Shown: piece after piece, positions 1-14,747 of the stretch | How positions within the stretch are numbered: the stretch's first letter is position 1 | Layout: each line of letters begins with the position of its first letter | Origin: Zygnema cylindricum | Taxonomy: Eukaryota > Streptophyta > Zygnematophyceae > Zygnematales > Zygnemataceae | Length of the DNA stretch: 64,000 bases | Direction: 5' to 3' | Assembly (NCBI GenBank): GCA_037447655.1 | Contig: JBBHKE010002360.1 | Coordinates: forward strand, 223,091-287,090 | Program-made: the position numbers and the translations under genes | The notes under the pieces: generated by a model | The model's database searches: none | Told to the model about the DNA's origin: nothing | The model's input: the letters and a program-made list of their open reading frames with translations, nothing else

Positions 1-145
1 GGTGCCTACATACATAAGTGCAACTATTCTTCCAACAAGTTATTTAATAAACTTCCCAAATTTATGCCTAGATTCACACCACACTGATGACCATTCACTA
101 GACAAGGCTCAAGCGTTCTTGACTCGAATGGGTTTCTTGATTTAC

Positions 146-3100
146 CTCCCATGGCAGGCCGCGGTCAATCTCTGCAACACTATGAGTGGTGGGAGCACCG
201 GACATGGGATCGACATGGACCACCTGAGGCCAACCCCCATAGGGAGCAATGAAGTGAATAAAAAGTACCTAATAAGTGACAGAGTCGCATACATGACAAA
301 TAATGTATTTCCATCTGGACCACCTTCAGCCCTGTAACATGCCATGCATAGAGGATGGAAGAAGAATCGAAGCCCCAACCGTAGGCTTGCTGAAGTGCAG
401 TGATCCAGAGAAGAAGGAAATGTACATTGCTGCAACAACTCACAGTGCCATCCTCTTGAATCTCAATTCGTGTAGCTTTAATGTCCACAATGCCTTGGTC
501 GAAGTTCCCTTCTTTCCTCGCAGACTTCACCAGAGCATCAAACTGCGCCACAAAAAAGTCGAACAGACTGCAACCAATCCCGCATAGCTGTTGACTGAGT
601 TTGTTGCGATCAGACACAGTAATTTCTGCCGGTGCAGCATCTCATCTAAGCAGCATAGATGCAGCCAGAGCCTCATTTGGGTCCATGCTTGGTTGCAGTG
701 AGCAGTGAGTAGCGAGCAGTGCGCAGTGAGACATATGCTGGGAATACACATCTGCCTTGCCTGTTCTGCTCTTCGGGTTTCAAACCAAGTGCTCGATTCA
801 GAAAGCGCCCAACATCATTCATGTCTGAATCCACAATCTTGCCAGAGGCTCGTCCGTGGTACCCATTTGATCCACCTGCATGCGCCCTGTCACATCATCA
901 TCCATCGCCTCTGCTACGTGAACCACATTCGTCATAAAAGGACATCACAAATACATGCAAACCAGCCATTCCTGTAAATCAGCTGAGACCCTAAGGCATT
1001 TTGATATATCATCCCATGAACAATTGCCACACATCTTTGAGGAAACACTAGAATGGAGTTATACAACAGTTCTAAAGTAATGGCCGATTGACAAGCCTAA
1101 ACCTCACAACAAGGCACCAGAAAAGACAAATTACACTGACTTTTGAAAAACCCAGTCGCACAAACAGGCTGCCATTTTAAGTCGGCCAGAACCGGTTTAA
1201 CGATGAAAGGCAGGAAGAATTGTCGACAACATCACACCCACTTTCATGACATCATCCAAAGTTATCCTTCATGTAGCTTGCATGCATCCATAATGTTCAT
1301 CAAAATTAGGACATTTCTATTCACAGTCTCACGAGTACGTTCTTGAACATGAACAAGTCAGGGCTACAATTAAACGAAACAATTTTAGAACATAACTGAG
1401 CTAAATTAAGTTTGTAAAACATTTGCATCCACCCAGGTAGATATTATCACTACGGGTTTAGCTGGCTGACATGTTTATTTACTCCATTAAAAAGTGACAA
1501 CCACCATGATCTACAACAACCTCATCACGTGGACATAAGAATCATCAGGAGCAAGCAATCCTGATGACATCCTCAATTGTCCCCCACTTACCATCAGGAA
1601 TAGGTAACGCGTCCTTAATAATACCCACAGCCACTAAAGCTGCTCTGGCCAATACATAAAAATGTCTCTCGTCTTCTGGCGTCTTCATGCTCGAAGGGAG
1701 CACAAGGGGCCTACCCTGGACACAAGCAAACATACAGCAGAATAAGAGACAACCGGCAGAGAGATGAGGCTCCATTAAAAAACAACAACACAACTAACGG
1801 TAAAGCAAGCACAACAGCCATGTCCAATCGTGAAGTACTCTAAACAGTCGGCCAAGCCCCACCTCAGTTATTTAGCACATGCCAATGTCACAGACTTCTG
1901 AACAAGGTCGCCATCGAAGACAAAATATTCAATACCACACAAGATTGCATGAGACAATGGAAAAAATGAAGATATGACTACATAAAAGGACAAGATGATT
2001 GGCAGACCTGCTCCATAATGGCTTTGTAGGCAGTGGAGAGTGCCTTCTTGCCCCACACACTGTCATAGTTGTACTCGCTCAAAGATGGGCCAGCTCTGCA
2101 TGCACACAAACGCCATCCATTGCCATGGAGAATTAGCAACTGCTAAAAAGGAGCTCCAGTTAAACAGCAGGGCCCCACAATAGTTGATCCTCAGAGATAG
2201 CAGGAAAAAAGCCCAGGGAGAACATAAACATCAACAAACTTAGAACAATTATTGCCAGTTCACTGACATAAACGGGTAGTCAGAAAACCTATATTTTATT
2301 TAGTCTACATATTTCAATCATGTACTGTATCTCAGCTTTATTTCCTGATAAGATGGCCACTGGAAAATGTATATTACAGTCTGATTGCTTTGTTCAACCA
2401 CCCTAATTCAAGTTTGAATCGTGTAATAGCACAGCAAGATGTCAAAAAAGATTTCAGGAAAGCAAATAATTTTCATAAACTGCGCACGCTAGGTTTTTTG
2501 AAAAGAAAGAAGCAAGAAACTATCCCCAAATACGACAGAATAGAAAAACATGCTCCAGCCTCGCATGGCACTTAGTTTATACATCTTGATTGTTTGCCCC
2601 TAAAATGACTGTGTCATACAAGCATTAATTCCAGTTCAGACAAAGACCATTGCTCACCTGCGGTCTCCCTGTGTTAGAGCACCCAAGGACTCCAGCCTTT
2701 TTGCCACGACGGAGGCAAATCGCTTTTCCCCACCCAGGTTGGTAAACAGCAGTCTGGAGAAATGAAGCACACCAGCCCCTTCAGGTTTCGCAAACAATAT
2801 CACAAATCAAATGCACATCAAATGAAAAAGGATGGAAAAAAAGGTGAGCCAAGAGCTGCTGTTTATTTCAGATGATGTCTATTGCAGTATTCACACCCAT
2901 GAAAAAAGAACTCAACAAAAACATGCACGACATTTTTGTTCGAACGTCAACTGACTGTTGACGCCATATGACATCATCAAAGCGTCGAGACGGTGACAAA
3001 AAGCTCCGTACAAAACGTTCGAGACGTAAAATTTGCAGTCCGTACGAAGCCTTCATATTAGACCTTTGTGCCATGCAAGTGATATTTTGCAGGTGACATC

Positions 3101-6100
3101 TTCGGATATCATGTTTTTGAAATTTCAACAACACGTTTTTGCATCCCAAATTGAAAACCATGAAGAGATTGCCGTTGGCAAGTTTTGACCCATAGAACTG
3201 TGAGAAAGACCGTCACAACACTCCAAAACTGCCAGAACCAGGAATCCACCGTGATTTGTGGGCTGTTTGTTTTTATTCGTATTGAATGTTACTAATCATT
3301 TTTTTTATCATGTTTTTTTTCATGGAAGGTTAGTGTGTATATCACATACGAGCAGAACAAACCCATACCGATACTGAGGAGCCGAGGCTTGATTGGAACG
3401 ATGTGTTCGACCAAATTGTTGAATGGCCTTGTCCGCACTCCAGGGTAGCTCAAGAGTCAAATGCAGCCGTCTTCGCTGCTCCATAACAAAGGTTCAGATT
3501 TGTGCAGTAGTCACCTTTCTAAGCAATGTTTTCACAAGCTAGACTGTTACAATGTGCTAAGATGCCAAGGTTTGCCAAGATTCCCCATTGTAAGAGAATG
3601 ACAGGAAAGGAATCAACGCCACCAAAATACAGAAAAAAATTTACTCATGATTAATTCTAGCACGGAGACTGTATAACAGATTAGCGAAGTTAAAACATCA
3701 AAGAGCAGTTAAGAACCTCGCTCTTGCTAACAGGTTCATCAACGAGTGGAATTCACCTGATTTTTTACACGTCTGTCAGCCTGAAGGGAAATCCCAGCAG
3801 ATGCTGCCTCTGAAATAACTGCCACCAGTTTGGCTCCTTCCATAAACAGCTGTTTTTCGTGCATATTAACCATTTCCTGTGACACCTCTTTCCTGCACGT
3901 AAAACAAGAATCATGAAAGCCTCTAACACACGACAGCGTCCGGGTAAAAAAGTATCTTTGCAATTAAAAATTATCGATCAGGCATGAAACACACAAAGTG
4001 CACAGTGGCCAAGCTATCAAAATAGGAGCATGTCTCCAACAGATTTAAGGCATTGAACCAGCAAGTATCGAAGTGATCCGATTTTAAAAACCCTTACGAG
4101 TTTCTGGATTGATATTGAACTCCTTTCCCATTGGCCGCTCTCACCAGCATGCCCTTGCGACCTGTCATCTCAGCGACTGCCTCTGGACCACCCAGCTGTC
4201 CCACCCTCCAAGAAAGGACTTTCAAATGGCAAGAATTATTCTGAAAACTGATCACACAACAGATAGGAATGACTAATACACCAGCATTTCTGCTGACAAC
4301 AAACAGAAATGCAATTGATCATCTGAACATCTCGAAGCACTTATGACACATAGCCAACACTGTCAACATAACTACAATAGCTAGCTCCTGAAAACAGGTC
4401 CTCACTGGCACATCATCTTGGCAAATTCTGGTATCCAGACTCCGGTCGATTCAAAGCATGTTTCTTGGCCAGTAACCTATTTTTGGAGACCAGTCAGTAT
4501 ATTATCTGCAGATACACATGCAAATCATCAAGCCCGCCAGACCCTCCTACTTGTTGTATCAACTGAAGTATGTAGCAAATTTCATGCCCAAATAACAAAG
4601 CCAAGTTAGAGACACTTCACTCACCTGATCAATGAGGTCGTCCAGAGGATTATTGGGTAAATTGAAACTCCGGATAACTCTCAATAATTCCTCCTTCCGC
4701 TCCGAAAACATCTGATACCTGACCACCAAAAACAGACGGTAAGTTTGACAGGCTTGGTTGCATACCTGAAGACACAAGCTAACAAGGATGTATAATGTCC
4801 TCAGAGTCAATCATGAAACACAAGGCCAACTTCCACTGGAGTGAATTCAATTCAAGAGTGAAGTACATGATAGTGTGAGACTACAAATTCTTATGACGAC
4901 TAAAATCAGATGATTTTCAGACATTTTATGTGCCTCTGTCTAGAAGACTACCGATTGCTGTTTTCAAACAGCCCAATGTCCGCCATGAATAGTCAGGTCC
5001 ACACTACTCCGGTGCATCATTTTTGATGCCTGCACAGGCAATGGTACGGCCCATGATGGTTTTAAAACCACACTAATAAGTAGAGAAAATACTTCAGCAC
5101 AGCCACAATACTTCCAAACAAGTGGCTGAAGTACAGAATAACAACTACAAGCCACAATTCATCAGCATGTTCAGTGGTATGTGAAGAGGGAATGGTCCAT
5201 ATGGTAAAATTATGCAGGCCTGTCCTAATAGTTGTCATCTTCCCGTCGCTTTGCAAACGTTCACTGCATACAAATGCAATGAATGCCCAATCTGTGTAGA
5301 CTCACTTGTACATCTGCACTCAGTCGCATCGCATCTATGAATTTGATTTAAAAAAAGTATGAAAAAGGACTAACCTGTTGAAAACTTGTATGGACGATGT
5401 GACTATTAAGGATAAGGAAACTAGTGGAGAACTGCTCTCTAATGAGCCTCTGAACGTCAAACAGAACGCTCCATACTAATTTAAAATCCAGACTAATCAC
5501 GGTGGTCAGAATGCTGGTATATATATCAGCAAAAGCCGCCTTACATAACAAAGAACCTATCTTCGCATAACTATCATAGGCTGAGCATATGTCCAGCAAC
5601 CATCGCTAGCATATGCTCGACGTCGGCGTGAGCCGAGTATTACCTCATAAGCCCTCCATGAAATTAACGCACCTATGAATGAGCTCTTGACGATGGGCTT
5701 GCTGCTCTGCTTGAATTTCCGCGGTCGTCTGTCCACAATCTGTACAGGTATATTCTCCCTCTGGTTTCTCACTGAGAGGCGGAATATGACATCCTAGATG
5801 AATGGCCCTCCCACAACTTGTACATAAAAGAAGAGATTCATCATCCTGCTTACCCCTCCAAATGACAATTTATGTAGCGGTAGTCAGCAAAATCTTACTA
5901 CAGGCCAATGCATTTGTTGTTACAGACAGAACAAGAAAAGCTCCCTTCTCAAATGTCTTAACTGTCGACGTTTTTGACGGAAGAACCCTACATCGTTTAG
6001 CCAGCGAGAGAAACCAAATACAAGATTCAGACCTTCTACATAACCCACAACCATGGAGCTGATTGATGCGGGTAAGGAAAGTTCCACAAATAGAGACTGT

Positions 6101-9100
6101 CTTAAAACTTACATCCTCCGCACCACAAGCTTTGCACAATTTAAATTCCATGTCGTCATCATCTTGCTCTTCTGATTCTGACTCCGCTGCAACTCCGCAA
6201 ATGCACCATGGTAATCAAAGCGAGCTTCAGAAAATTTCATACATGATTCCTATCAGACATGGGTAAACTCGCCACCCAATGCTATTGAACTCTTCAAAAC
6301 AACAGTCAAACGCACAAATAGCTGAAGTACAGCAGCTGAAAGGTGAAACAGGCAGATTGTCACGTTTAATGCATTGTTACGTTCCCCTTCCATCCTGGAA
6401 TATGCAACACAAGCAACGGCTACAAGCTAAAATACCGACAGGGCTCTAAACACTATCACCCAATTTCAGCAATTACAACTATTTCCTGGAAAACAAAGAA
6501 GTGGCAATTCCATCAGCTCAGATCATGCTTCAGCTTCAATTTGTAATCTCCATCTAGTCGAAAATGCACAACATCCTGCGACACAACAAATGGAAATGGT
6601 ATGGATACATAGACCCCATTCAAGAAAAGATCTGAATATAAAATCCCGTCTATAAACACACGTTCATAATCATCATCGTCGTCGTCAGCGTAACCCTGGT
6701 AGCGTACTACTCTGCGCACTCGTCCCCTTTGAGAGACTGACGCTGCGGCTGGCTCCACAGAGCTCTTGGGTCTCTCCTCCCTTTTGACCGGCTCTACTTC
6801 TGCTTGCATCAACCCACAACCAACAGCTGGCAGGTCGTTTGGTAAACAGTCATTGAAAAATAGAGTCAAAAAAAGGGCCGCAAGTTATACACAAACTGTC
6901 CCAATAGAAAAAAAAAAACAAAAAAAACCATCCAACAAGAACATTTTTTCTCCAGTAAATGACTCGTAAGAAGACAAGATCCATTATTCCCGAATATCAT
7001 GTAATGTCCTGGGATCCTCCACTGGCAGCAACCAACAAAGCAAGTCAAAGAAAATGCATTACCTGGTTGCGGTGGCAATGGAAAGTGATCCTCCACTAGC
7101 TTGAGCAGTAGCTCTCTTGGGCCTGAAATGAAGTCATCCATTTCTGCACCCTGTCTCACCCTCACCAACAACGAGTGCATCCACCGAGCTTGGCAAACGT
7201 CAACATTTGTTTGTACAAGCTTGGAGCAAGCACGACCCTCAAGTTTAACCATGAGCGTTGAACCTAACCATATCGAAAGATCAAATTGCGCTTGTCTCTT
7301 AGTCATACATTATTTATGGTTTGTGATGGACAGGAACATTTTATTACTTTGCTACAATCAAATGACTACTCCAATATTTAAGCCAGCTTTCTCGGCACGC
7401 ATGCATGCACAGGGCAGAGCAACAGTTTCCTCTGCCAGGCCTTCAAAACTTTTCCAAAGTTTTCTATTAAAACATTGTGCCTGGAGGTCACTGCTAGAAG
7501 TTAAGGTACTCACGTATTTGGAAACAGCCTCTTCAGTCCGAGACTCTCCTGTGCTCTGAAGTCCAATCACGACACATTTCCCCTCTGCCAGGGCGGCCTT
7601 TGCCCTCTGAACAGCTGCAGGCACCTTTGCCGCCATACACATGTGCCGGAAGAATCGCTGCACCCCTCGAGCCCTCTTCGTAAAACTGTCTGCAAAGGCA
7701 GTTGGTCATCTCCCATTCAAGAAAGTATTGCAATTTGTGAATTGCCTGCAGAAATAGAAGAGAGTGCTGAATATTACACCAATCGCTTTAGCACCTGATG
7801 AGTGGCCCAAAAAAACCGCCACAGAGAATTTTGCTGGGACTTCTTTTGCTGGGAACTTTGCTGAGAATTTTGCTGGGACTTCTTTTGTTGAGAATTTTGC
7901 TGGGAGTTTTGCTGTCCATCAGTCGGGACAGGCATTGCTTGAAGCGCCTGCAAGAGCTCTACGCGGAGTTCACACCAAAACTGTGCAGCTTTGCTGTACA
8001 TCTCCTGGTTACAGCCAACGGGCATGCAAATCATATCAGTGAAACATGTTTTATTTTAACTTTGCTCTAACGTTGTCGACATGCAATGAACAGAGATATC
8101 AAGCTGGTAAACCACAAGGTGTGAGACATCTTACATCCATGTCAGGCTCCAACTCCACCTGCACAATCTCAAATTCTGCTCCCTTGAAGCTGAGAGTGCG
8201 GCACACATACATCCCTCTGCAGAACAAAGAGGCAACCAACCTTACAAGCTGGAAGGAGAAAAAACTGGTATGTTGGAAATAAAGGGGATAGATTTCACAT
8301 AAAACTATCAGACATAGACATCCACATTACTGAGCAGAGACGAGACCAGCTTGTGCTAAATTACACGTCCATAGTCGACAGGAAACTGAACGGTTTGCAA
8401 AGAAAACTATATTGTTATTTTTTTCACAGGTTTTGAGGAGAAAACTTAGAGAAACTACAAGGCGAGCCCATCAACGGAAGGCCAAATTAGAATAATGGAA
8501 ACATTTCAGATGTCTACCCTTCAGCTGCAGAAGTAAGTTGCATAAAGCCCAGAAGTTGCTCACCGGGCTTTCATATCCATTGCGATGAGTTCTAAGGCAC
8601 CCACTCCACGCTTTTCAAGCGCACCTGAAAAAAAACCAGCGAAAAAAAAAAAAACGCGGGGGTAAACTGTTGAATACAGCACTGAAATCAAGTTTAATCT
8701 TACACAAGTAGAGGCAGAAGTTGCCACAGACATGTTCTGTTATGCTCTCTGATATAAGACTTGCTTAGACATTACCTGATATTTATGGTATATGTGCACA
8801 CCAGACATCAATTTTGGTGCAATAACTAGTGTCGTGTATCGATAGCCTTTTTACCGGTAACCGCTATGCACCTTTCTATATCGGTTTGAGATATCGGTAA
8901 GGCAATTATCGCGATAGTTTACAGATATATCGGGCCGACTGGCATCTAAAAAGTTATTGCGATATCTTCGAACTGAGTCCGTCCTGTAGTTCCGTACTTT
9001 CAATCCACAAAGTACGGACTGGACTGTGAACAACCCCCGCCCGGGGGCTTGTGATACCACCCACCCCCCAACTCGATATAGTGGCAATAAAAGTTTGCTG

Positions 9101-12100
9101 GTCCCGAAACACTGTATTGGACCCCCTCGCCGACCGATAACTGACAACATCGCTTATCAGAGTTATCGCGATAGAGAATTTGTCAATAATAACACAATGT
9201 CACGTGAATGATTATGTCATCACTGCTTCATTCCATCGGAGCAGGCTCACTTGATTAAAAAAAAAAAAAAATGCATGCCGTGTCTTAAAAATATACAGGA
9301 GAAGGGATAAACATACCCTTGGCCTAGTGTCTGTTTTACATGTCAGAGATCTCACCTAAAAATGAAAGAAAGTCAGGAAAATCTGTTCCAGTGCCCCACA
9401 AACCCAGGCGCGTCATATAGCCCAGATTCCTAGGCTCAGAAGCTCCTGTGGCAGAACAGTAAACCACACGTGCTTGTGGCAGTTTCATCTGCCAACATAA
9501 ATGTTCATTTCAGACAAAAGTCAGGAGGGGGGGCACCAAGTAAAATACACGTAACTTGAAGAGAGTTTCCAAAAAACTGCCGAAGTCTGTTCAAGAATAA
9601 GAATCCACTTGAGGACTGCTCATCCAAGTCAGGAGACTGCATGGCTTCGGCACTTCTACTCTCCGCAAGACTGGGCAGCTGTGACGAGTGTCATTGCAGA
9701 ATAAAAGACACTTGGGTGACGAAAACACAATCAGATCGGCGGTATATTGAAAAACCCACTAGACGGTTGCAATGAACGTACCCTGACAACTAAACCCAGA
9801 AATGTATATGAACTAACAACAAAATAGAGGTCATGAGGTCATTTTGCAGGCAGTCCCATTTCTCGCAAAAGATGCCAGGTGGACGACGCATAACAGACTA
9901 CCGCAGGGTACTAAGATTTACTTGGCGGTGACATTTCAAAAGTGGTTTATTCAGCGTTAGTTACAACAATTTTTGAAAACCTTACGTGATCTACCATTAT
10001 ACAAACCAGCTGAGACTTTTTGTCATCCCCCAATTGCTGCCCAACAGAACATAATATCAACACGACCTGCACAAATTATGCAACATCTTCAGCATTGAAC
10101 ATAGGCAACACTGCACCAAATTCTGACCCAACTACCAACAAGCAAATGCACCCCTGTTGCGGTGAAACAAAATGCAGAAAACAACGCAGAAAACTAGACC
10201 AAATATGATAATATGAATTTTCTGCCCTTATTTATTCAACAGGCACTCAATCTACACAACTGGATAGTGTTCAAAGTGTCACGGCATACCATGAACTCAC
10301 CTCAAAGTCCAAAAAAGCACGGATGAGTAGAAGAGTTTACTGATTCTTTCCAAACAACTTGTACGAGTCACCCAAAAAAAACTCCCATTTTAGACAAGTC
10401 TGCTGTGTGCCTACCTGTAATTCTAAAACTGCCTCGCCAGTACGTGTACCCTGGCCACCGGCCTCGGGAATCAAGTTCTTCGCCTTGTGGCACTGCATTT
10501 ATGCCCCTCAAGGATGTCAGCAGACATTTTTTGAGAGCCAATTCTGAAGATAAAAGGCCAGTATACAAAGAGACAAAGAGTATTGACCAGACTTTCTCAA
10601 TAACTATCATTGCTAGGATTGCGTAATTGGAAAGCTTTCACGTTTTGTAGGCCCATCGTAACCAGAGGGACCAATCCAAGGGACCATGATCAGCCTCATG
10701 TTAAGCAAATTGCGTTACAGGAGTGATAAAAGATGTAGCAGAAGCGACAGACCTCGTCATAAACAATCAGACCATCAAAATCTGGTCCACACCATTGAAC
10801 CAGTTGCTGAAGCCTCGATCTGCCCTTCTCCGAGGCAGCTATAAGACTGCTATAAGTCAGAAAAACCACGCCCTCCTTTATTCCAATAGCTTTGGAATCT
10901 AGCTTCCCATATGGCAGCTTGTTGAGTGCATGAACTGGCAAAAGAAACAGACCGTCTCCAATATTATTTGTCAGATGAGATTCTAGGAAGCCGGAGCTTA
11001 AAAATATTGAGATGCCTGCTTCACAATTTAGTAGCTTCACAATAGCAGGCTTCTCTGTAATTAGATAGACACCAAAAAGCCATTACTTCTTTTGGTGCAA
11101 TTATTTCACAACCTTCACAAAACCTGCCGAACATGGGGAGACCATACAAACCAGAACCCTCAAGCTGCTTCAATAAGGCCAATCCTCTCCATAAAGAGTA
11201 GTCACAAGATGAAACAGATCGCACCTTCTGCTTCTTCGCAGCCTACATCCTCAAGGTCTCTTTTTGCATCAAACTTGAGATCTGCTCCAATGGACACCCA
11301 CCTGCAATGCATGATAACAAATCAGAAAAAAACATATATTTGTGAAATTCTTAACGGCAATTTAGACAGATTGTGATGTCTTCTCACATGCAAAGCAAAG
11401 TTCAAAAGTTTGCCTACCCTATCCTTATTTGCACTCATGCAGTCATTAAAAAGAGTGAATACCAAAAATGAATAGCAACATACAAAGCCTTGCGTCGACC
11501 ATTCCTCCAATTCTCAAGTATGAGGCCAGCAACAGTACGTCCCTTGCCAACTCCGGCTCCATCTCCAATAAAGAAACCAGCCCTTGAACCATCTGGAAGG
11601 TGTTGGCCATGCCTCTGCACGCACAAACGGTTCAATTCTGCCCCAAAGTAAGATTCAAAGATGTGACGTAAATGTTTCGTTCGTCCGTTTCAGCAGCATT
11701 TACATGCATATGTGTGCCACACCCACCTCAACCAGACAACAGCCATATCATTATACTACGCAGGCAACTTATAAAGTTGACTTGGCAACAAACAAAAGGT
11801 TGGCCCTGATATCCACTCTGGAGGAAAACACTATCATTGAAATTAAACGCATTTAAACATACTCATGACTAGAGACACAATCGCGAGGAGGGGAGAATGC
11901 AGCCATCGGTGCATCAAACAGAAATGTTCTACAAGCACATTAAGCACTCAAACGTGTTGCAGCCTCCTTGTCTACAAAAGACACATTTTACAGCTCTCAC
12001 TATGTTTAAAGCAATAAACAAAGTCTGAAGCAAAACCTGACAGGCGTAGATTATTGTCTCCAATTGCAAACACGAAAGGGACTTGGTAGCCAGAATGTCC

Positions 12101-14601
12101 TCTTCTGCAACAAGCTTGTAGTGTGCTTCTGGTGGCTGGATGGCTGAAAGGGATGCTGTTTCCACCACAGGATCTGGATGTGGGGGACCAATGGTGGTGC
12201 GAAATGGTCTCTGCACGACATATAGCAAATAATTGACTGGAATCAAATAAAAAAGTTGTTTTTCTCAGAACTGACACTGAGTAGGTGCAGAGTGCTTTAG
12301 ATTACGTCCTTACCCTTATGCGCAAAGTTTCAGCAAAAAACACCGAATTAGGGAAAGAAATTATTACCGTGGGGGTTATAATAGTGTTATTCATTCTAAT
12401 TCAGTTCCAAATGATGTGGCTGATTCTGAACCGATTAAAGAATTAGCATTAAGAAAAAAACAATTAGCGTCATTGACACTATTTTAGGTTCGCAGGGTAG
12501 AATTTAGGGGCACCGATACAGTGCCATTGATGCTAATAAGAATACACATTGTAAATAATGATTTGTGTAGGAGGCTTCGTGAGACAATTATGCATTATTA
12601 GCATAATCAATAATAGCATTGTAAAATAACAACATCTAGACAAAGCTTTTGTTTACAACTGGCATTAACAAAAAATGCTGACGAGCTTTGAGCTTATGGA
12701 CGACTAAATATTATGCAGCGTAACCATTTTAATATAAAATAATTGCTATATTGCCCTTTGCGACAAAATGAACACAAGCTAGATGAAATCTAACAAAACG
12801 AAATTACTTGCTGTCTATGTGTTTTAATGTTCAGGCAAACATGAAATTTTTAGGCAAAAATACTCAGTTCATGGAGTTACTTTTGGAACTCTGGGTTTCT
12901 AATGTTTGAACTGCCAGTGGTCCCGTAAGAAAATGCATAGAAGCTACTCAAAATACTTATTCATTATTTTGCTTTCAAGGCCCCCCATTTTATCCCAATA
13001 TTAACTTATGACTTATATTCTCTGATTCAACGATATATAAAACAGATCTTTCTACCTTTGCCAACATGTCTACCAGAAACAACTGTGATATCCTTCTAAC
13101 CAGGGCGATTTGTTTTTAATATCTACAATTTTACCCCTTCCGCCAAACTTACATAGTCCGTGAAGGTTTCTCCAGCTGCTCCTTCTTCATCTTCCTCGGC
13201 CTCCACCTCCAAAGCTACCTGCCATTCGTCCACTTGACATTATTAAGCTCAATGAAGTATGCGAAGGTCTCCATGTAAGCCAGGCAGAAACCACATTCTT
13301 GCAAAACCGGGCTGTGAACCATTTTCTCAGATTGCTATAAGCGAATTCAAATTGGGAACCACTTTCATTTCACGAAGGGCTGCTCAAGAGCCCCACTGAA
13401 ATGATTACAGGCGTCAACAGGAAAAATAAATATGAGATTATTGAGCCATTAGATCAAAATATGTGTTTCAAATGCATCCCTGGTGCAAAAAAAAAAAAAA
13501 TACCAAAATTTCAGCCAATGCTGATAGTCAACAGCTCAGAACCTATTTGCATATACAAAATAATTTGAAATCTTTGTCGTGCATTTGTCCCATAAGCTGT
13601 GCACCGTTGCAGAGAAAGAAGAGCAAAGTCCGAAAACAACATGACCTCCTAGTATCAGAATTATACCCATGCTGAGGTTGGCAAAAAAAACATATATACG
13701 AGAAATAGCAAAAGGAATTCAAAATATGTTTCCACAACAAAAAAGAGCCTTGGATTTGCAGTGGCTGAAGCCATTTTCTGCGCAATTACTGTAAATGTTG
13801 CACAGTTTCATTAAAATTAAGACATGCAAAATTCATAGTTTGTCAACTGACGTAAGCGACACATGTAACCACACCGAATGTCAGATAGAGGCGTTGGACT
13901 TGCCGAAAAAGTGAAAATGTTCCGCCTCAAAAAGCAATTTTCTGCCTCCAGTTGGATGATATGTTATGCCGTATGATGCATCCTAACACGTGCCTCCGGG
14001 TCTCCAATACACTCTTGGCATTCACAGAAACAAAACAAAAAAAAACTACCACTGTCGAGACAATACCCATCAAGCATCTCATCCTCTTTCACACCTCATT
14101 TATCTCCTCCGGTGGAATTGCCCCAGTATTTAACTTCTTCACGATTCCTCCATGTGTCAAAGCCTCCCCGAGCTCTCGTAACTTCCTTTTCAGAATTTCA
14201 GAGGTGCTGATCCCTAAACTGGCCGACTCCGCCGACTCCTGAGCCAGCCGTTGAAGAGCCTGCATGTAACCGTCGAGTCCGGTAGGATCCACTTGAAGCT
14301 CTGCCCGACACTGAGGACACTGAAAGCGGTACAATCCGGGAGGTACGTTAAGTACGGCACGACAGCCGGAGCACGGAAGTTGAAGTTTCGTTTGATCAAT
14401 TCCGTACACTCCTCCACCGGGAAGGGCCGGAGGGCCAGGAGGAGGACGTATTTGTGGAGGGCCAGGAGGAGGACGCATCTGTGGCCGTACGGTCTGGCGA
14501 AGCTTGCATTCGGGGCAGGCGAATTCAGTCATGGCGTGTGGGACGTTTAGGATCCGCCTGCAGCCAGCACACTGCACGGTGGTTCCCATGGCGGATGCCA
14601 T
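146..14601 (-). CDS. FGT1: FORGETTER1 / Strawberry notch homologue, 5'-complete, C-terminus beyond window
   Basis: Nuclear SNO-family helicase-like protein. The Arabidopsis homologue (At1g79350) works with chromatin remodelers in heat-stress memory. Exons, 5' to 3' on the minus strand: 14601-14095, 13218-13153, 12210-12037, 11614-11484, 11301-11225, 10934-10753, 10492-10415, 9488-9356, 8624-8564, 8216-8135, 8004-7795, 7657-7514, 7150-7063, 6826(or 6802)-6662, 6186-6113, 5845-5673, 4718-4625, 4195-4098, 3892-3757, 3475-3369, 2753-2658, 2095-2008, 1715-1592, 875-761, 567-444, 223-146. The frame stays open for about 1135 residues. Visible parts: two LSD1-like CxxC...CxxC fingers (about 8-35 and 75-105), Walker [12 protein letters not shown] (about 266), YDE|CHKAKN box, PHD finger (about 712-775) and helicase C-terminal block [21 protein letters not shown] (about 900). 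Start chosen at 14601 (MASAMG); 14652 is an in-frame alternative. Roughly 160-200 C-terminal residues lie off the left edge. Identification is secure; single borders may be off by a few bases. Confidence 0.93.
7795..8004 (-). other. Gln/Ser/Lys-rich repeat insertion inside FGT1 exon 11
   Basis: Exon 11 encodes a conserved SNO stretch ([19 protein letters not shown]) and then about 30 residues built from repeats of QQNS and QQKKSQQNS. The conserved [10 protein letters not shown] follows. The repeats sit at about 7823-7912 (DNA unit close to ttttgctgggactt on the plus strand). The insertion keeps frame and falls where remembered plant homologues have a short variable serine/asparagine-rich link, so it is probably a tolerated surface loop. 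Confidence 0.8.
8829..9195. mobile_element. Family C-like element in FGT1 intron 8
   Basis: Starts with tagtgtcgtgtatcgatag, close to the tagtgttgtgtatcgg end of family C, and is full of TATCG/CGATA motifs on both strands as in the copies at 15958 and 50329. The right end is unclear (about 9195). It lies between FGT1 exons 9488-9356 and 8624-8564. Confidence 0.45.
12355..12545. mobile_element. Degenerate short family B element in FGT1 intron 2
   Basis: The segment has the internal signature of family B: an attagcattaag/aattagcgtc core and a gggcaccgatac motif near one end, as in the copy at 49093-49291. The terminal repeats are too worn to place exactly. It lies wholly within the intron between exons 13218-13153 and 12210-12037. 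Confidence 0.35.
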
Positions 14602-14747
14602 GATGGCGGAAGGAAGTCCTCCGAAGTTTAAACTTGAAATGTTCCCGCACAAGAAACTATGGCTGTCATGCCATGAAGAAAAAGTACGACCTACTTGTAG
14701 ATTTGTAGCCTTATAGGACTATGTTACGTACGGTATGCTGTACAGTA

